The notes under the pieces are model-generated. The model did not search any database. It saw nothing but the letters and a program-made list of their open reading frames with translations, and had not been told where the DNA came from. The translations under genes were made by a program, and so were the position numbers. From positions 1 through 55,236 of the forward strand of contig JARBUG010000012.1 in the NCBI GenBank assembly GCA_029239785.1: DNA of 55,236 nucleotides. The letters are read 5' to 3'. This document shows, in pieces, positions 24,220 to 32,889 of this stretch; position 1 is the stretch's first letter; each line of letters starts with the position of its first letter. This DNA is from Symbiobacteriaceae bacterium (GTDB taxonomy: Bacteria; Bacillota; Sulfobacillia; Symbiobacteriales; Symbiobacteriaceae).

Positions 24220-25326
24220 TTAAGATGCCGCCTGCTCCGGCAGCCGCACCTCAAAGACTACCCGGTTCGGCTCGTTATAGGCCCGAATCGTCCCGCCGTG
24301 GAGCGTCACGATGTTCTTGGCGATCGCCAGCCCCAGGCCGGCCCCGCCCGTCCGGTCAGACCGGGACTTCTCGACCCGGTAGAACGTCTCGAACACATAC
24401 GGCAGGTCCCGCGACGGAATCGGCTCCCCGTAGTTCGCAATCTTGACCACCAGTTCCCCCGCCGCCCGCGAAAGCTCAATGTCGACCTGCCTCCCGGCGC
24501 TCCCGTACCGCACAGCGTTGGCCATCAAGTTCTCGAAAACCCGCACCATCAGATCCGGGTCGAGGGAGACCATCACCCGCTCAGGTGGCAGCGCCATCTG
24601 ATACGCCATCCCCGTGGCCTGCAGCGCCGGGACAAACTCCTCGGCCAGCTGCTCAAGCAGCTCACCCAGGTTGACCGGCACACACCGCAATTGCACACCG
24701 CCGTAGCTGGTGCGTGTGAACTCAAAGAGCTGATCGATCAGCCGCTTCAACTGCTGGCCCTTGCTGTACGCGATCCCCACGTAGTGGCGCAGTTCCACTT
24801 CATCCCGGTACTGATCATTCTCAATCAGGGCCAGATACCCCAGCACCGACGTCAGCGGTGTCCGCAGATCATGCGATACGCCGGTGATCAGCTCCTGTTT
24901 GGTCGCCTGCGCGGCGCGCTCCTCATCCAGCGATCTCTTGAGCCGCTGGCTCATCACCGCCAGGTTATCGGCCAGACGGTGCAGTTCGTCCGGCGATCGG
25001 TCCGGCACCGTTACATCAAGGTTGCCCCGGGCGATCTCATCCAGCGTCCGGTTCAACTGCTCGATATACCGGATGGTCTCAGCGCTGAACAGATAGAAGT
25101 AGAGCACAAAGAGCACAATGCCGGTCAGGACGATGACGGGCACCGGCCCCACCGTCGCACGCAGCATGTACAGCAGATCGCCGAAGCCGTCGACATGCCG
25201 CAGCACGTAAGCGACCCAGGCCAAAATTGCGGCCGTCGCTGCCGCCAGCAACAGGCTGGCCACAAAGGCGCCGATCATCTTCCACCGGATGGATTGGTAC
25301 CACTTAGTCTGCAATTTTATAGCCAA
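24220..25326 (-). CDS. Two-component sensor histidine kinase (VanS-like)
   Basis: A 368-residue kinase with two membrane helices (about 17-40 and 62-80) separated by only about 20 residues, so the external loop is tiny and sensing may occur within the membrane. A HAMP domain (IRYIEQLNRTLDEIARGN) is followed by the H-box GVSHDLRTPLTSVLGYL (His near 152), N-box NLMANAVRYG, and ATP-lid motifs VKIANYGEPI, FETFYRVEKSRSDRTGG and GLGLAIAKNIV. All catalytic motifs are intact. The TTG at 25326 overlaps the end of the regulator gene by 23 bp; a TTG four codons later is an alternative start. Confidence 0.94.
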   Translation of the reverse strand: MAIKLQTKWYQSIRWKMIGAFVASLLLAAATAAILAWVAYVLRHVDGFGDLLYMLRATVGPVPVIVLTGIVLFVLYFYLFSAETIRYIEQLNRTLDEIARGNLDVTVPDRSPDELHRLADNLAVMSQRLKRSLDEERAAQATKQELITGVSHDLRTPLTSVLGYLALIENDQYRDEVELRHYVGIAYSKGQQLKRLIDQLFEFTRTSYGGVQLRCVPVNLGELLEQLAEEFVPALQATGMAYQMALPPERVMVSLDPDLMVRVFENLMANAVRYGSAGRQVDIELSRAAGELVVKIANYGEPIPSRDLPYVFETFYRVEKSRSDRTGGAGLGLAIAKNIVTLHGGTIRAYNEPNRVVFEVRLPEQAAS

Positions 25327-26008
25327 CCCCCCAGACGGTTTTGATCAGCGTCGGGTGCCCCGGGTCATCTTCGATCTTCTCGCGAATCTTTCGGATGTGC
25401 ACCATCACCGTGTTGTTCGACTGGAAGTAGCGCTCTTTCCAGACCCGCTCGAAGATCTCCTCGGAACTGAAAACCCGCCCGGGGTTGGCGGCCAGCAGGT
25501 GGAGAATGTCGTACTCGGTCGGGGTCAGGTTGACCGGCTTGCCATCCACTGAGACCGTGTGTTTTGGCTCATCGATTTCGAGCCCGCGAATGGCGATGAC
25601 CCTGTCGGCGGCCCGAGCGCCCGGGGCGCCCGGGTTAAGCTGCAGGTAGCGCCGCAGCTGGGCCTTAACGCGGGCCACAAGCTCCAGCGGGTTGAAGGGT
25701 TTGGTCAGGTAATCGTCGGCGCCCATGCGGAGGCCGAGAATCTTATCAACATCTTCCGACTTGGCGCTGAGCATCAGGACCGGCGTGACGCGATCCTTGC
25801 GAATGGTGCGCAGCACCTCCAGACCGTCCATGCCGGGCATCATGACGTCCAGGATGACCAGGTGGATATCGTGGCGGGCGATCAGATCGATCGCCTGCGT
25901 CCCCGCGTTGGCCTTCATGACCTGATACCCTTCACTGAGCAGATGGATCTCGATCAAATTGGCGATCTCCGCGTCGTCATCAACGACCAGAATCTTTCTG
26001 TCCTCCAT
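25304..26008 (-). CDS. OmpR/PhoB-family response regulator (VanR-like)
   Basis: A 234-residue regulator. The receiver domain has the acidic pocket DDD (10-12), phospho-acceptor Asp54 in LVILDVMMPGMDG, and the conserved Lys in DDYLTKPFNPLE. The winged-helix effector (about residues 130-234) shows LTPTEYDILHLLAANPGRVF, then VWKERYFQSNNTVMVHIRKI and TVWGVGYKI. The start is ATG 26008, with GAGGGTGG upstream, because the longer frame from 26101 adds a non-homologous 31-residue leader. Translation is coupled to the downstream kinase gene by overlap. Targets are unknown; the linked M23 peptidase points to cell-envelope control. Confidence 0.95.
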   Translation of the reverse strand: MEDRKILVVDDDAEIANLIEIHLLSEGYQVMKANAGTQAIDLIARHDIHLVILDVMMPGMDGLEVLRTIRKDRVTPVLMLSAKSEDVDKILGLRMGADDYLTKPFNPLELVARVKAQLRRYLQLNPGAPGARAADRVIAIRGLEIDEPKHTVSVDGKPVNLTPTEYDILHLLAANPGRVFSSEEIFERVWKERYFQSNNTVMVHIRKIREKIEDDPGHPTLIKTVWGVGYKIAD

Positions 26009-26278
26009 CGATACCACCCTCGTTCTTGTCACAAACCTCACGGGGGAGCGCTTCGAGATGCAGGCGTCACGTTCCTTCCCAGCGGCAAGGGGACAGGCCA
26101 TCTAACCGGCACCGCGTTTTATGGTCATCCTTTGGGATGACTGCAAGTCCATTCCATTGGATGAAGGCGACAAACTTCCTCTGGCGAACCAATAAGGCTT
26201 CAATAGGCTGAAATGGGAAAGCGCTACTGCCTTCTCATATAGACCTATAAACATAATACCCAGAGGGGGCCAACACAC

Positions 26279-27433
26279 ATGAAACGCATCGCAGCAGGAA
26301 TCCTCGCCTTCGCCATGTTCGCCGTCGCCGGCTGCGGCGGCGCGCAACTCGGCACCAGTTCCGGCACCGGCGGCCAGTCGGTCAAAATCGGTTTCATCGC
26401 ACCGCTCACCGGCGACGCCAAAACCTATGGCGAGTCTGCCAAAAAGGGCTTTGACCTGGCGCTGGAGCAGGCGGGCAACAAGGCCGGCAACTTCACCGTC
26501 GCGGTCACCAGCGGCGACGATCGCAACGATCCCACCGAAGGCGTCAATCTGGCCACGAAGATGATCTCGCAGGACAAAGTGAGCGCCATTGTGGGCGCCG
26601 TGACCTCGTCTGTCACCATCCCGGTCAGCGAAGTGGCCAACAGCAGCAAAATCGTAATGATCACCGGCACGGCCACCGCGGCCAAAGTGACGGTGGATGA
26701 CAAGGGCGCCCGCAAGCCTTATGCATTCCGGGCGCCCTTTATCGACCCCTTCCAGGGCCAGGTGGCGGCCAAGTTCGCCGTCGAGAACCTGAAGGTGAAG
26801 ACCGCCGCCATCCTCTATGACAAGGGCAACGACTACTCCATCGGCCTGACGGAAGAGTTCCAGAAGACCTTCGCCGCCAAGGGCGGCACCGTGGTCGCCT
26901 CGCTCTCCTACGGCAAGGATGACACCGACTTCTCCGCCATCGTCACCAACGTTGCGGCCAAGAAGCCGGACATGATCTACCTGCCCGATTACTACGGCAA
27001 GGTCTCCCTGATCGCCGCTGCGATCAAGGCCAAGGGTCTGAATGTGCCCCTCGTCGGCGCCGACGGCTGGGACTCCAACGACCTTGACTTCGCAGCCCTC
27101 GCAGGCGGTTACTTCACCAACCACTACTCCGCCGACGACCCCAGCCCCGCCGTCCAGAAGTTCGTGAAGGAGTACGAGGCCAAGTACAAGGCAAAGCCCG
27201 ACGCCTTCGCCGCCCTGGCCTATGACGCCACCAACATGCTGCTCGAAGCGATCAAGCAGGCCGGCAGCACCGATTCCGAAAAGATCCGCACCGCACTCCA
27301 GGGGCTCAAGGAGTTCCCCGCCGTCGGCGGCAAGCTCAGCTTTGATGCGAACGGCAACCCGATCAAGGCGGCCGCCATCCTGCAAGTACAGGCTAACAAG
27401 AGCTACAAATTCATCACGTCCGTCCAGCCGTAA
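26279..27433 (+). CDS. livJ: Branched-chain amino acid-type ABC transporter, substrate-binding lipoprotein
   Basis: A 384-residue type I periplasmic-binding protein with signal peptide and lipobox VAGC (Cys19), so it is tethered to the outer face of the membrane. The first strand, VKIGFIAPLTGDAKTYG, and the patterns IVGAVTSSVTIPVSEVANSS and PDMIYLPDYYGKVSLIAAAI are typical of LivJ/LivK/AmiC-like receptors. Ligands in this family include Leu/Ile/Val, amides, urea and aromatic acids, so the actual ligand is not fixed. AGAGGGGG lies 8 nt before the ATG. It is the first gene of a complete five-gene LIV-type operon. Confidence 0.95.
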   Translation: MKRIAAGILAFAMFAVAGCGGAQLGTSSGTGGQSVKIGFIAPLTGDAKTYGESAKKGFDLALEQAGNKAGNFTVAVTSGDDRNDPTEGVNLATKMISQDKVSAIVGAVTSSVTIPVSEVANSSKIVMITGTATAAKVTVDDKGARKPYAFRAPFIDPFQGQVAAKFAVENLKVKTAAILYDKGNDYSIGLTEEFQKTFAAKGGTVVASLSYGKDDTDFSAIVTNVAAKKPDMIYLPDYYGKVSLIAAAIKAKGLNVPLVGADGWDSNDLDFAALAGGYFTNHYSADDPSPAVQKFVKEYEAKYKAKPDAFAALAYDATNMLLEAIKQAGSTDSEKIRTALQGLKEFPAVGGKLSFDANGNPIKAAAILQVQANKSYKFITSVQP

Positions 27434-27448
27434 AAAGGGGGGACCGGC

Positions 27449-28339
27449 GTGGTCCAGTTTATCGAACAGGTGATCAACGGGCTCCAACTGGGCTTTGTGT
27501 ACGCCCTGATCGCCCTGGGCTACACCATGGTCTACGGCATCATTCGCCTCATCAACTTCGCCCACGGCGACGTCTTCATGATCGGCGCTTTTGTCGGCTA
27601 CTTCGGTTTTGCGGTGTGGGGCCTGCCCTGGCCGGTGGCGATTCTCGTCTCCATGGCGGTTTGTGCCGTGGTGGGCATGGCAATCGAGCGCCTGGCCTAC
27701 CGCCCCCTGCGGGCAAAGGGGGCGCCGAACATTGCCACGCTGATTACGGCCATCGGCGTCTCGCTCTTTATCGAGTACTTTACCAGCCTCAAGTTTGTCT
27801 TCGGCCCCAACTACCGGGTGGTGGCGCGGCCCTTTGCGGTGCAGGTCTTCCATCTGGGTCCCGTCAGTATCAGTTCGGTCCAGATTCTGGTGATCACCGT
27901 GGTGCTCGTCCTGGTGGCCGGCCTCCAGTACATCGTCTACCGGACGAAGGTCGGCAAGGCGATGCGGGCCGTCTCCCACGACCGAGACGCCGCCCGGCTG
28001 ATGGGGATCGATGTGGACCGGGTGATCTCGTATACCTTCGCGATTGGCTCCGCCCTGGCGGCGGCGGCGGGCGTGCTTTTTGCCCTGGCCTACCCGCAGA
28101 TTTCGCCGTTCATGGGCATTATGCCCGGGCTGAAAGCCTTTACAGCGGCGGTGCTGGGCGGCATCGGCTCCATTCCCGGGGCGCTGCTGGGCGCCGTGCT
28201 GATGGGCCAGGCCGAAACGCTGACAGCGGCCTACATCACCACTGACTTCCGGGATGCGATCGCCTTCGGCATTCTGATTCTGGTGCTGCTGCTGCGGCCC
28301 GCCGGGCTGCTGGGCAAGGCCGGTCCGGAGAAGGTATAG
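27449..28339 (+). CDS. livH: ABC transporter permease LivH
   Basis: A 296-residue inner-membrane permease of the LivH family with about eight hydrophobic segments. It opens with the classical QVINGLQLGFVYALIALGYT and continues MVYGIIRLINFAHGDVFMIG. The EAA-like cytoplasmic loop, RAVSHDRDAARLMGIDVDRV, that contacts the ATPases is near residue 180. It pairs with LivM to form the translocation channel. Translation begins at GTG 27449 behind AAAGGGGGG, 15 bp after the binding-protein stop codon. Confidence 0.96.
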   Translation: MVQFIEQVINGLQLGFVYALIALGYTMVYGIIRLINFAHGDVFMIGAFVGYFGFAVWGLPWPVAILVSMAVCAVVGMAIERLAYRPLRAKGAPNIATLITAIGVSLFIEYFTSLKFVFGPNYRVVARPFAVQVFHLGPVSISSVQILVITVVLVLVAGLQYIVYRTKVGKAMRAVSHDRDAARLMGIDVDRVISYTFAIGSALAAAAGVLFALAYPQISPFMGIMPGLKAFTAAVLGGIGSIPGALLGAVLMGQAETLTAAYITTDFRDAIAFGILILVLLLRPAGLLGKAGPEKV

Positions 28340-28423
28340 GCACCCTCAATGGGTGCCGTAACCCGTCAGGCGTGGGCCCAATCTCGACCGGCCCATGCCG
28401 AGAGGGTATAGGAGGTGTCAGCA

Positions 28424-29380
28424 GTGCGCGCTCGCTCGTTCGCAATCGCCGGGGCCATCCTCGGCCTGTATGGTCTCCTGGAACTGCTGCGGCAGACGGG
28501 TATCATCAGCGCCTACTGGGCGCAGATCATGGACCTGAGCCTGATCATTACCATTTCGGCCGTGGGGCTGAGCCTGATTTACGGCTTCACCGGCCAGTTC
28601 TCGCTGGGGCATGCCGCCTTCTATGGGGTGGGGGCCTACACCGCCGGGTTTGTCAGCAAGACGCTGGGGGCTGGGGCTCCCGGGTTCGTGCTGGCGCTGG
28701 TGGCGGGGGCGGTGGCTGCCGGTCTGGTGGCGCTGCTGATCGGTCTGCCCATTTTGCGCCTTCGTTCCGACTACCTGGGCATCGCCACGCTGGGCTTTGG
28801 CGTGATCATTCGGGTGCTGCTGGATAACAGCCACAAGCTGAGTCCTACCCTGGGCGGCGCCAAGGGGATGATGGGCGTGCCGCAGCTCGCCAGCTTCGTT
28901 TGGATCTTCTGGCTGGCGGTGGGCGCCATATGGCTGGCGGCGAACCTGATTCGGTCCAGCTATGGGCGGGCCTGCATCTCCATTCGGGAAGATGAGGTGG
29001 CGGCCGATTTGATGGGCGTCAACACGACGGCGCTCAAGACCCTGGCCTTTGTGGTCGGCGGGGCGCTGGCCGGGCTGGCGGGGGCGCTCTACGCCCATCG
29101 CTACCCGTTCCTGCATCCTTCTACGTTCGATTATCTGAAGTCGCTGGATGTGCTGCTGGTGGTGGTGCTGGGCGGCCTGGGCAGCCTGACGGGCACGGTG
29201 GTCACGGCCATCGGGTGGGTCTTCCTGCTGGAGTGGCTGCGGGCGGTGCTGCCTTCCGAGTACATGGATCTGCGGGGCGTGGTCTATGCGCTGGTGCTGA
29301 TCGTGTTGATGATCGCCCGGCCCCAGGGCCTGCTGGGCGGCTCGTCTGCGAAGGGAGGGAAGCGCCGTGCCACTGCTTGA
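28424..29380 (+). CDS. livM: ABC transporter permease LivM
   Basis: A 318-residue permease of the LivM family with about nine hydrophobic segments. Landmarks are LIYGFTGQFSLGHAAFYGVG near the start, the cytoplasmic coupling loop RACISIREDEVAADLMGVNT, and LDVLLVVVLGGLGSLTGTVV near the end. GTG 28424 is preferred as the start: AGGAGG lies 8 nt before it, whereas the GTG at 28415 overlaps that ribosome binding site. The 84-bp gap from livH contains a 7-bp hairpin (GGCACCC/GGGTGCC, about 28339-28357) that could tune downstream expression. It overlaps livG by 14 bp. Confidence 0.96.
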   Translation: MRARSFAIAGAILGLYGLLELLRQTGIISAYWAQIMDLSLIITISAVGLSLIYGFTGQFSLGHAAFYGVGAYTAGFVSKTLGAGAPGFVLALVAGAVAAGLVALLIGLPILRLRSDYLGIATLGFGVIIRVLLDNSHKLSPTLGGAKGMMGVPQLASFVWIFWLAVGAIWLAANLIRSSYGRACISIREDEVAADLMGVNTTALKTLAFVVGGALAGLAGALYAHRYPFLHPSTFDYLKSLDVLLVVVLGGLGSLTGTVVTAIGWVFLLEWLRAVLPSEYMDLRGVVYALVLIVLMIARPQGLLGGSSAKGGKRRATA

Positions 29381-30137
29381 GTGCCGGAACATCTCCCGCT
29401 ACTTTGGCGGCCTGCGGGCTGTAGGCGGGCTGAATCTGACCCTGGAGCCCGGCGAACTGGTGGGACTCATCGGCCCCAACGGCGCCGGGAAGACGACGGT
29501 CTTCAATATGATCACGGGGATCTTTCCGCCTACGGAGGGCCAGGTACTGTTGGAGGGGCGGGATCTTTCGGGGCTCGCTTCGTTCCAGGTGACGCAGTTG
29601 GGCATCGCCCGGACCTTTCAGAACATCCGCCTATATAAGGAAATGAGCGTGCTGGATAACGTGAGGACAGCCATGCACGCTGGGCGGGGCTATGGCCTGT
29701 TCGATGCGCTGCTCCGGACCCGGCGGTTCGGGGCGGCTGAGCGGCGGCTGACCGAGCAGGCAGAGGCGCTGCTGGAGCGGATGAAGCTGACGGCCCGGCG
29801 CGATGAGCCGGCGGGCTCCCTGCCCTACGGCGAGCAGCGCCGCCTGGAGATCGCCCGGGCGCTGGCCACATCGCCCAAGCTGCTGCTCCTGGACGAGCCC
29901 GCTGCGGGCATGAACCCGTCCGAGGTGGGGGAACTGCTGGAACTGGTCCGGTCCATCCAGCGGGACTTCGGTCTCACCATTTTGCTGATCGAGCATCAGA
30001 TGAGCCTGGTGATGAACCTGTGCCAGCGCCTGGTGGTCCTGGACTTCGGCGAAGTGATCGCCCGGGGCACCCCGGCTGAGATTCAGAGCGATGCCCGGGT
30101 GCTCGAAGCCTATCTCGGAAAGGGGGCGACGGCGTGA
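29367..30137 (+). CDS. livG: ABC transporter ATP-binding protein LivG
   Basis: A 256-residue ATPase. Walker A is GPNGAGKTT near residue 40, the Q-loop lies in ARTFQNIRLYKEMSV, the signature is the variant LPYGEQRRLEIARAL (YGEQ in place of SGGQ, as is usual for LivG), Walker B is LLLLDEPAAG and the switch His is in LIEHQM. It energises uptake with LivF. Its GTG start lies inside the livM coding end behind GGGAGGG, and its stop overlaps the livF start (GTGATG), so the three are translationally coupled. Confidence 0.97.
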   Translation: MPLLECRNISRYFGGLRAVGGLNLTLEPGELVGLIGPNGAGKTTVFNMITGIFPPTEGQVLLEGRDLSGLASFQVTQLGIARTFQNIRLYKEMSVLDNVRTAMHAGRGYGLFDALLRTRRFGAAERRLTEQAEALLERMKLTARRDEPAGSLPYGEQRRLEIARALATSPKLLLLDEPAAGMNPSEVGELLELVRSIQRDFGLTILLIEHQMSLVMNLCQRLVVLDFGEVIARGTPAEIQSDARVLEAYLGKGATA

Positions 30138-30847
30138 TGCTTGAGGTGAACGACCTGCGGGTAAGCTACGGCCACATCGAGGCGCTGCACGGCGTCTCCT
30201 TTACGGTAGCCGAGGGCGAGATTGTGACGCTGATTGGCGCCAACGGGGCGGGCAAGTCGACCACGCTGCGGGCGCTTTCGGGGCTGGTGCGTGCTCGCAG
30301 TGGGCAGGTCCGCTTTTGTGGCAAGGCGATTACCGCGGTGCCTGCCCATAAGATTGTGGCGCTTGGCATGGGTCATGTGCCGGAGGGGCGGCGGATTTTT
30401 GCCAATATGTCAGTGCAGGAGAACCTGGAGCTGGGCGCCTACCTGGGCGACTCCCGGACCTTGGCGGCCGATCTGGAAGCGGTGTTTGGCCGTTTTCCGC
30501 GGCTTCGGGAACGGCGGGCGCAGTTGGCAGGAACGCTGTCGGGGGGCGAGCAGCAAATGCTGGCCATGGGCCGGGCGCTCATGCTGAAGCCCAAATTGCT
30601 CCTGCTAGACGAGCCCTCGATGGGGCTGTCGCCGCTGTTGGTCCAGGAACTCTTCGAGACGATCGTGGAGATCAACCGGCGGGGCACCACGGTGCTGCTG
30701 GTGGAGCAGAATGCCGCCATGGCGCTGGACATCGCTCACCGGGCCTACGTGCTGGAGACGGGGCGGGTGGTGCTGTCAGGGCCGGCCGCCGATCTGCAGG
30801 ATGATCCCCAAGTGCGCCAGGCCTACCTGGGCGGGCATGCGGTGTAG
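30134..30847 (+). CDS. livF: ABC transporter ATP-binding protein LivF
   Basis: A 237-residue ATPase, second of the pair. Walker A is GANGAGKST, the signature is LSGGEQQMLAMGRAL, Walker B is LLLLDEPSMGLSP and the switch His is replaced by Gln in LVEQNA, which is normal for LivF. The sequence VSYGHIEALHGVSFTV and VPEGRRIFANMSVQENL are family hallmarks. GTG 30134 overlaps the livG stop; ATG 30137 is an equally good start. It is the last gene of the operon, followed by a clear terminator. Confidence 0.97.
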   Translation: MMLEVNDLRVSYGHIEALHGVSFTVAEGEIVTLIGANGAGKSTTLRALSGLVRARSGQVRFCGKAITAVPAHKIVALGMGHVPEGRRIFANMSVQENLELGAYLGDSRTLAADLEAVFGRFPRLRERRAQLAGTLSGGEQQMLAMGRALMLKPKLLLLDEPSMGLSPLLVQELFETIVEINRRGTTVLLVEQNAAMALDIAHRAYVLETGRVVLSGPAADLQDDPQVRQAYLGGHAV

Positions 30848-30857
30848 ACACGATAGG

Positions 30858-30887
30858 AGGCGCCTCCCGCTCGGGGGCGCCTTTTCT
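30858..30887 (+). terminator. Terminator of the liv operon
   Basis: AGGCGCC (30858-30864) and GGCGCCT (30876-30882) pair, with TCCC/GGGG extending into the loop, followed by TTTTCT. It lies 10 bp past the livF stop codon. Confidence 0.88.
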
Positions 30888-31073
30888 GGCCGTTGGGGCT
30901 AGGATGCCGTCATAATGGCCGGCTAGCCGGGTGCGTCCTTGCAACAGTTTAGCAAATGAACCTTTCAAAGCAAATAGCGGAGGTTTACACCTCCACGGCT
31001 TACGGTTACATGCCCGAATCATGATTGAGCCACCCTAATCGCGGTATCTCACACGCGAGAGGAGACGACGATC

Positions 31074-32147
31074 ATGAACATGAGATTCTCCCGCAAACTG
31101 CAGGCGGGTATTGCTTCCCTCGTAATTCTGGGTTCTGTGTGCGGCTGCGCTGGTGGCACGCGCCAGGGCGGCGGCGGCACTGGCGGCACTGGCGGCGTTG
31201 GCGGTGGTGGAACTGGGGCGACGCACGGTGCAGCCGGGGGAGCAGGCGGCACGGGAGCGGCCGGCGGTACCACCGGTGCTGGCACGACTGGCGGTCTGGG
31301 CGGCCTCGGGCGCGGCGGCATGAACGGCGCAGGGATGGGAACCAACCGTGACCTGGGCCAGCAGATTTCGGATGCCGTCGCCAGAATGGCTGGCGGAGGA
31401 GGAGGGACCACTACGGCAGGGATGGGCGCCGGTGGCGGCGGCGGCACCGGGGCTGGGACCGCGGGCGGTGGTGGCACCACGGGCGGTGCTGGTACCACGG
31501 GCGGGCGTGCGGTCGGCGTTTCCACCCTGGTCCTGGGCAGGCTTGCTTTTGTGGGCATTGATACGGCAACGATGGGCGGCGGCGCCATGGGTGGGAAGAC
31601 TGGTGGTACCGCAGGCGGGACCGCAGGCGGGACCACGGCCGGCTTCACGGGTGCTGGCACGGCCGGTGGCACCACCGGCGGCACCGCCGGTACTACGGGC
31701 GGGATGACCGGTGGCACCGCGGCCGGCGGTGGTGGCACTACCGGCACCATGGGCGGGACCGCCGGTGGCACCACGGGCATCACCCCGGGCGGAACCGGTG
31801 GCGGCCTGACCGACCGCATTCGCTCCCAGGTTCGTGCCTCGTTCCCCCAGGTGGAAGAAATCTTCGTGGCCACTGACCCTGTCACCGTCTACCGCATTGC
31901 CCGCATCACCGGAACTACGCCGACTACCCCCGCCACGGGCGGACTCATCAACGAAATGTTCTCCATCGCGCTGCGCATGGCGGGCCCGACCGGCGGCGGC
32001 GGGACCCCGGGGGGAACCACTGGCTTGGGGACCACCGGAGCAACCGGCGCCGGAGCAGCCGGGGCCGGAAGCATGAGCGACGGCACGACTGGCCCGGGCG
32101 CCACGGCCCCGGGTGGCACCGGTGCTGCGGCCGGCGCCGGGCGATAA
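31074..32147 (+). CDS. YhcN/YlaJ-type spore lipoprotein with Gly/Thr-rich insertions
   Basis: A 357-residue predicted lipoprotein (signal peptide, Cys25 in SVCGC). Interrupted segments match the sporulation lipoprotein YhcN/YlaJ fold: DLGQQISDAVARM (about 92-104), RAVGVSTLVLGRLAFVGID (about 143-161) and DRIRSQVRASFPQVEEIFVA plus TDPVTVYRI (about 245-274). In Bacillus YhcN the last two are joined by a short loop. Here about 75 residues of GGTAGGTTGG-type sequence separate them, and more such sequence fills residues 28-90, 105-140 and the last 70 residues. Gly and Thr make up most of the protein. Role by family: inner spore membrane or cortex/coat region, with an effect on germination. GAGAGGAG lies 10 nt before the ATG. 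It is monocistronic with a strong terminator. Confidence 0.75.
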   Translation: MNMRFSRKLQAGIASLVILGSVCGCAGGTRQGGGGTGGTGGVGGGGTGATHGAAGGAGGTGAAGGTTGAGTTGGLGGLGRGGMNGAGMGTNRDLGQQISDAVARMAGGGGGTTTAGMGAGGGGGTGAGTAGGGGTTGGAGTTGGRAVGVSTLVLGRLAFVGIDTATMGGGAMGGKTGGTAGGTAGGTTAGFTGAGTAGGTTGGTAGTTGGMTGGTAAGGGGTTGTMGGTAGGTTGITPGGTGGGLTDRIRSQVRASFPQVEEIFVATDPVTVYRIARITGTTPTTPATGGLINEMFSIALRMAGPTGGGGTPGGTTGLGTTGATGAGAAGAGSMSDGTTGPGATAPGGTGAAAGAGR

Positions 32148-32196
32148 CACCCGGAAGGCCCTCGCGGCTCCACGGGCGTGGCGGGCTAAGAAAGGA

Positions 32197-32245
32197 GAAA
32201 CCGGCTGATCGGTGCTCAAGCGAGCACTGGTCAGCCGGTTTCTTT
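32197..32245. terminator. Bidirectional terminator, 21-bp stem
   Basis: GAAACCGGCTGATCGGTGCT plus C (32197-32217) pairs with GAGCACTGGTCAGCCGGTTT plus C (32222-32242) with two mismatches and a 4-nt loop. TTTAT follows on one strand and TTTCT on the other. It separates the convergent spore lipoprotein and VOC genes. Confidence 0.92.
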
Positions 32246-32741
32246 ATGCCTCGGCGTAGGCCCGACGGAGCTCCGCAATATCGACCTTCCGCATGGTCAT
32301 GGCGGCTTGCATAACGGCCTGCGCCTTGCCAGGGGTCGGATCGTTCAGCATCTCCGCAAGGGCGATGGGCACGATCTGCCACGACAGGCCGAACTTGTCC
32401 TTGAGCCACCCGCACATGCTTTCCTGGCCGCCGTTCTCAACCAGCCGGCTCCAGTACATATCGACCTCCTCCTGCGTTTCGCAGAGCACCTGGAGGGAAA
32501 TGGCCTCGTTGAACTTGAAATGCGGGCCGCCGTTCAGGGCTGTATACTCCTGCCCGTTAAGGAAGAACTCCACGGTCATGACGCTGCCCTCTGCCTTCCC
32601 GTGGATCTCCTGGCCAGCGCCGGTGAACCGGGTGATTCGGCTGACCCGTGCGTTCTCAAAGAGCGAAACGTAGAAGTTAGCGGCCTCTTCGGCCTCACTG
32701 TCGAACCATAAGCACGGAACGATTCGTTGGAAGGTAGCCAT
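32244..32741 (-). CDS. PhnB-like VOC family protein
   Basis: A 165-residue protein of the PhnB / 3-demethylubiquinone methyltransferase-like branch of the VOC superfamily (PF06983 type). Hallmarks are RIVPCLWFDSEAEEAANFYV, then VEFFLNGQEYTALNGGPHF, ISLQVLCETQEEVDMYW and CGWLKDKFGLSWQIVP. Despite the old family name these proteins are not proven methyltransferases; their biochemical role is mostly unknown. A more distant PhnB-like gene lies at 52400. GGGGGAGG lies 6 nt before the ATG. It is transcribed alone. Confidence 0.92.
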   Translation of the reverse strand: MATFQRIVPCLWFDSEAEEAANFYVSLFENARVSRITRFTGAGQEIHGKAEGSVMTVEFFLNGQEYTALNGGPHFKFNEAISLQVLCETQEEVDMYWSRLVENGGQESMCGWLKDKFGLSWQIVPIALAEMLNDPTPGKAQAVMQAAMTMRKVDIAELRRAYAEA

Positions 32742-32889
32742 CCAATTCCTCCCCCATTCTTGTCACAAACGCATGATGGGCCTGCGTCTCGCAACATCAG
32801 AGTAACTTAAGTATAGCGCAAAGCATATCGGTTGCGCCGGTCCAGAGGACAAACGAAGTAAGTAAGCTACTGAAATAGGGGGCCGCCGT

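Noticed and set aside
26102..27979. 625-codon minus-strand frame opposite the binding protein and livH
   Set aside because: His/Gly/Asp-rich antisense shadow; the sense strand encodes conserved transporter proteins.
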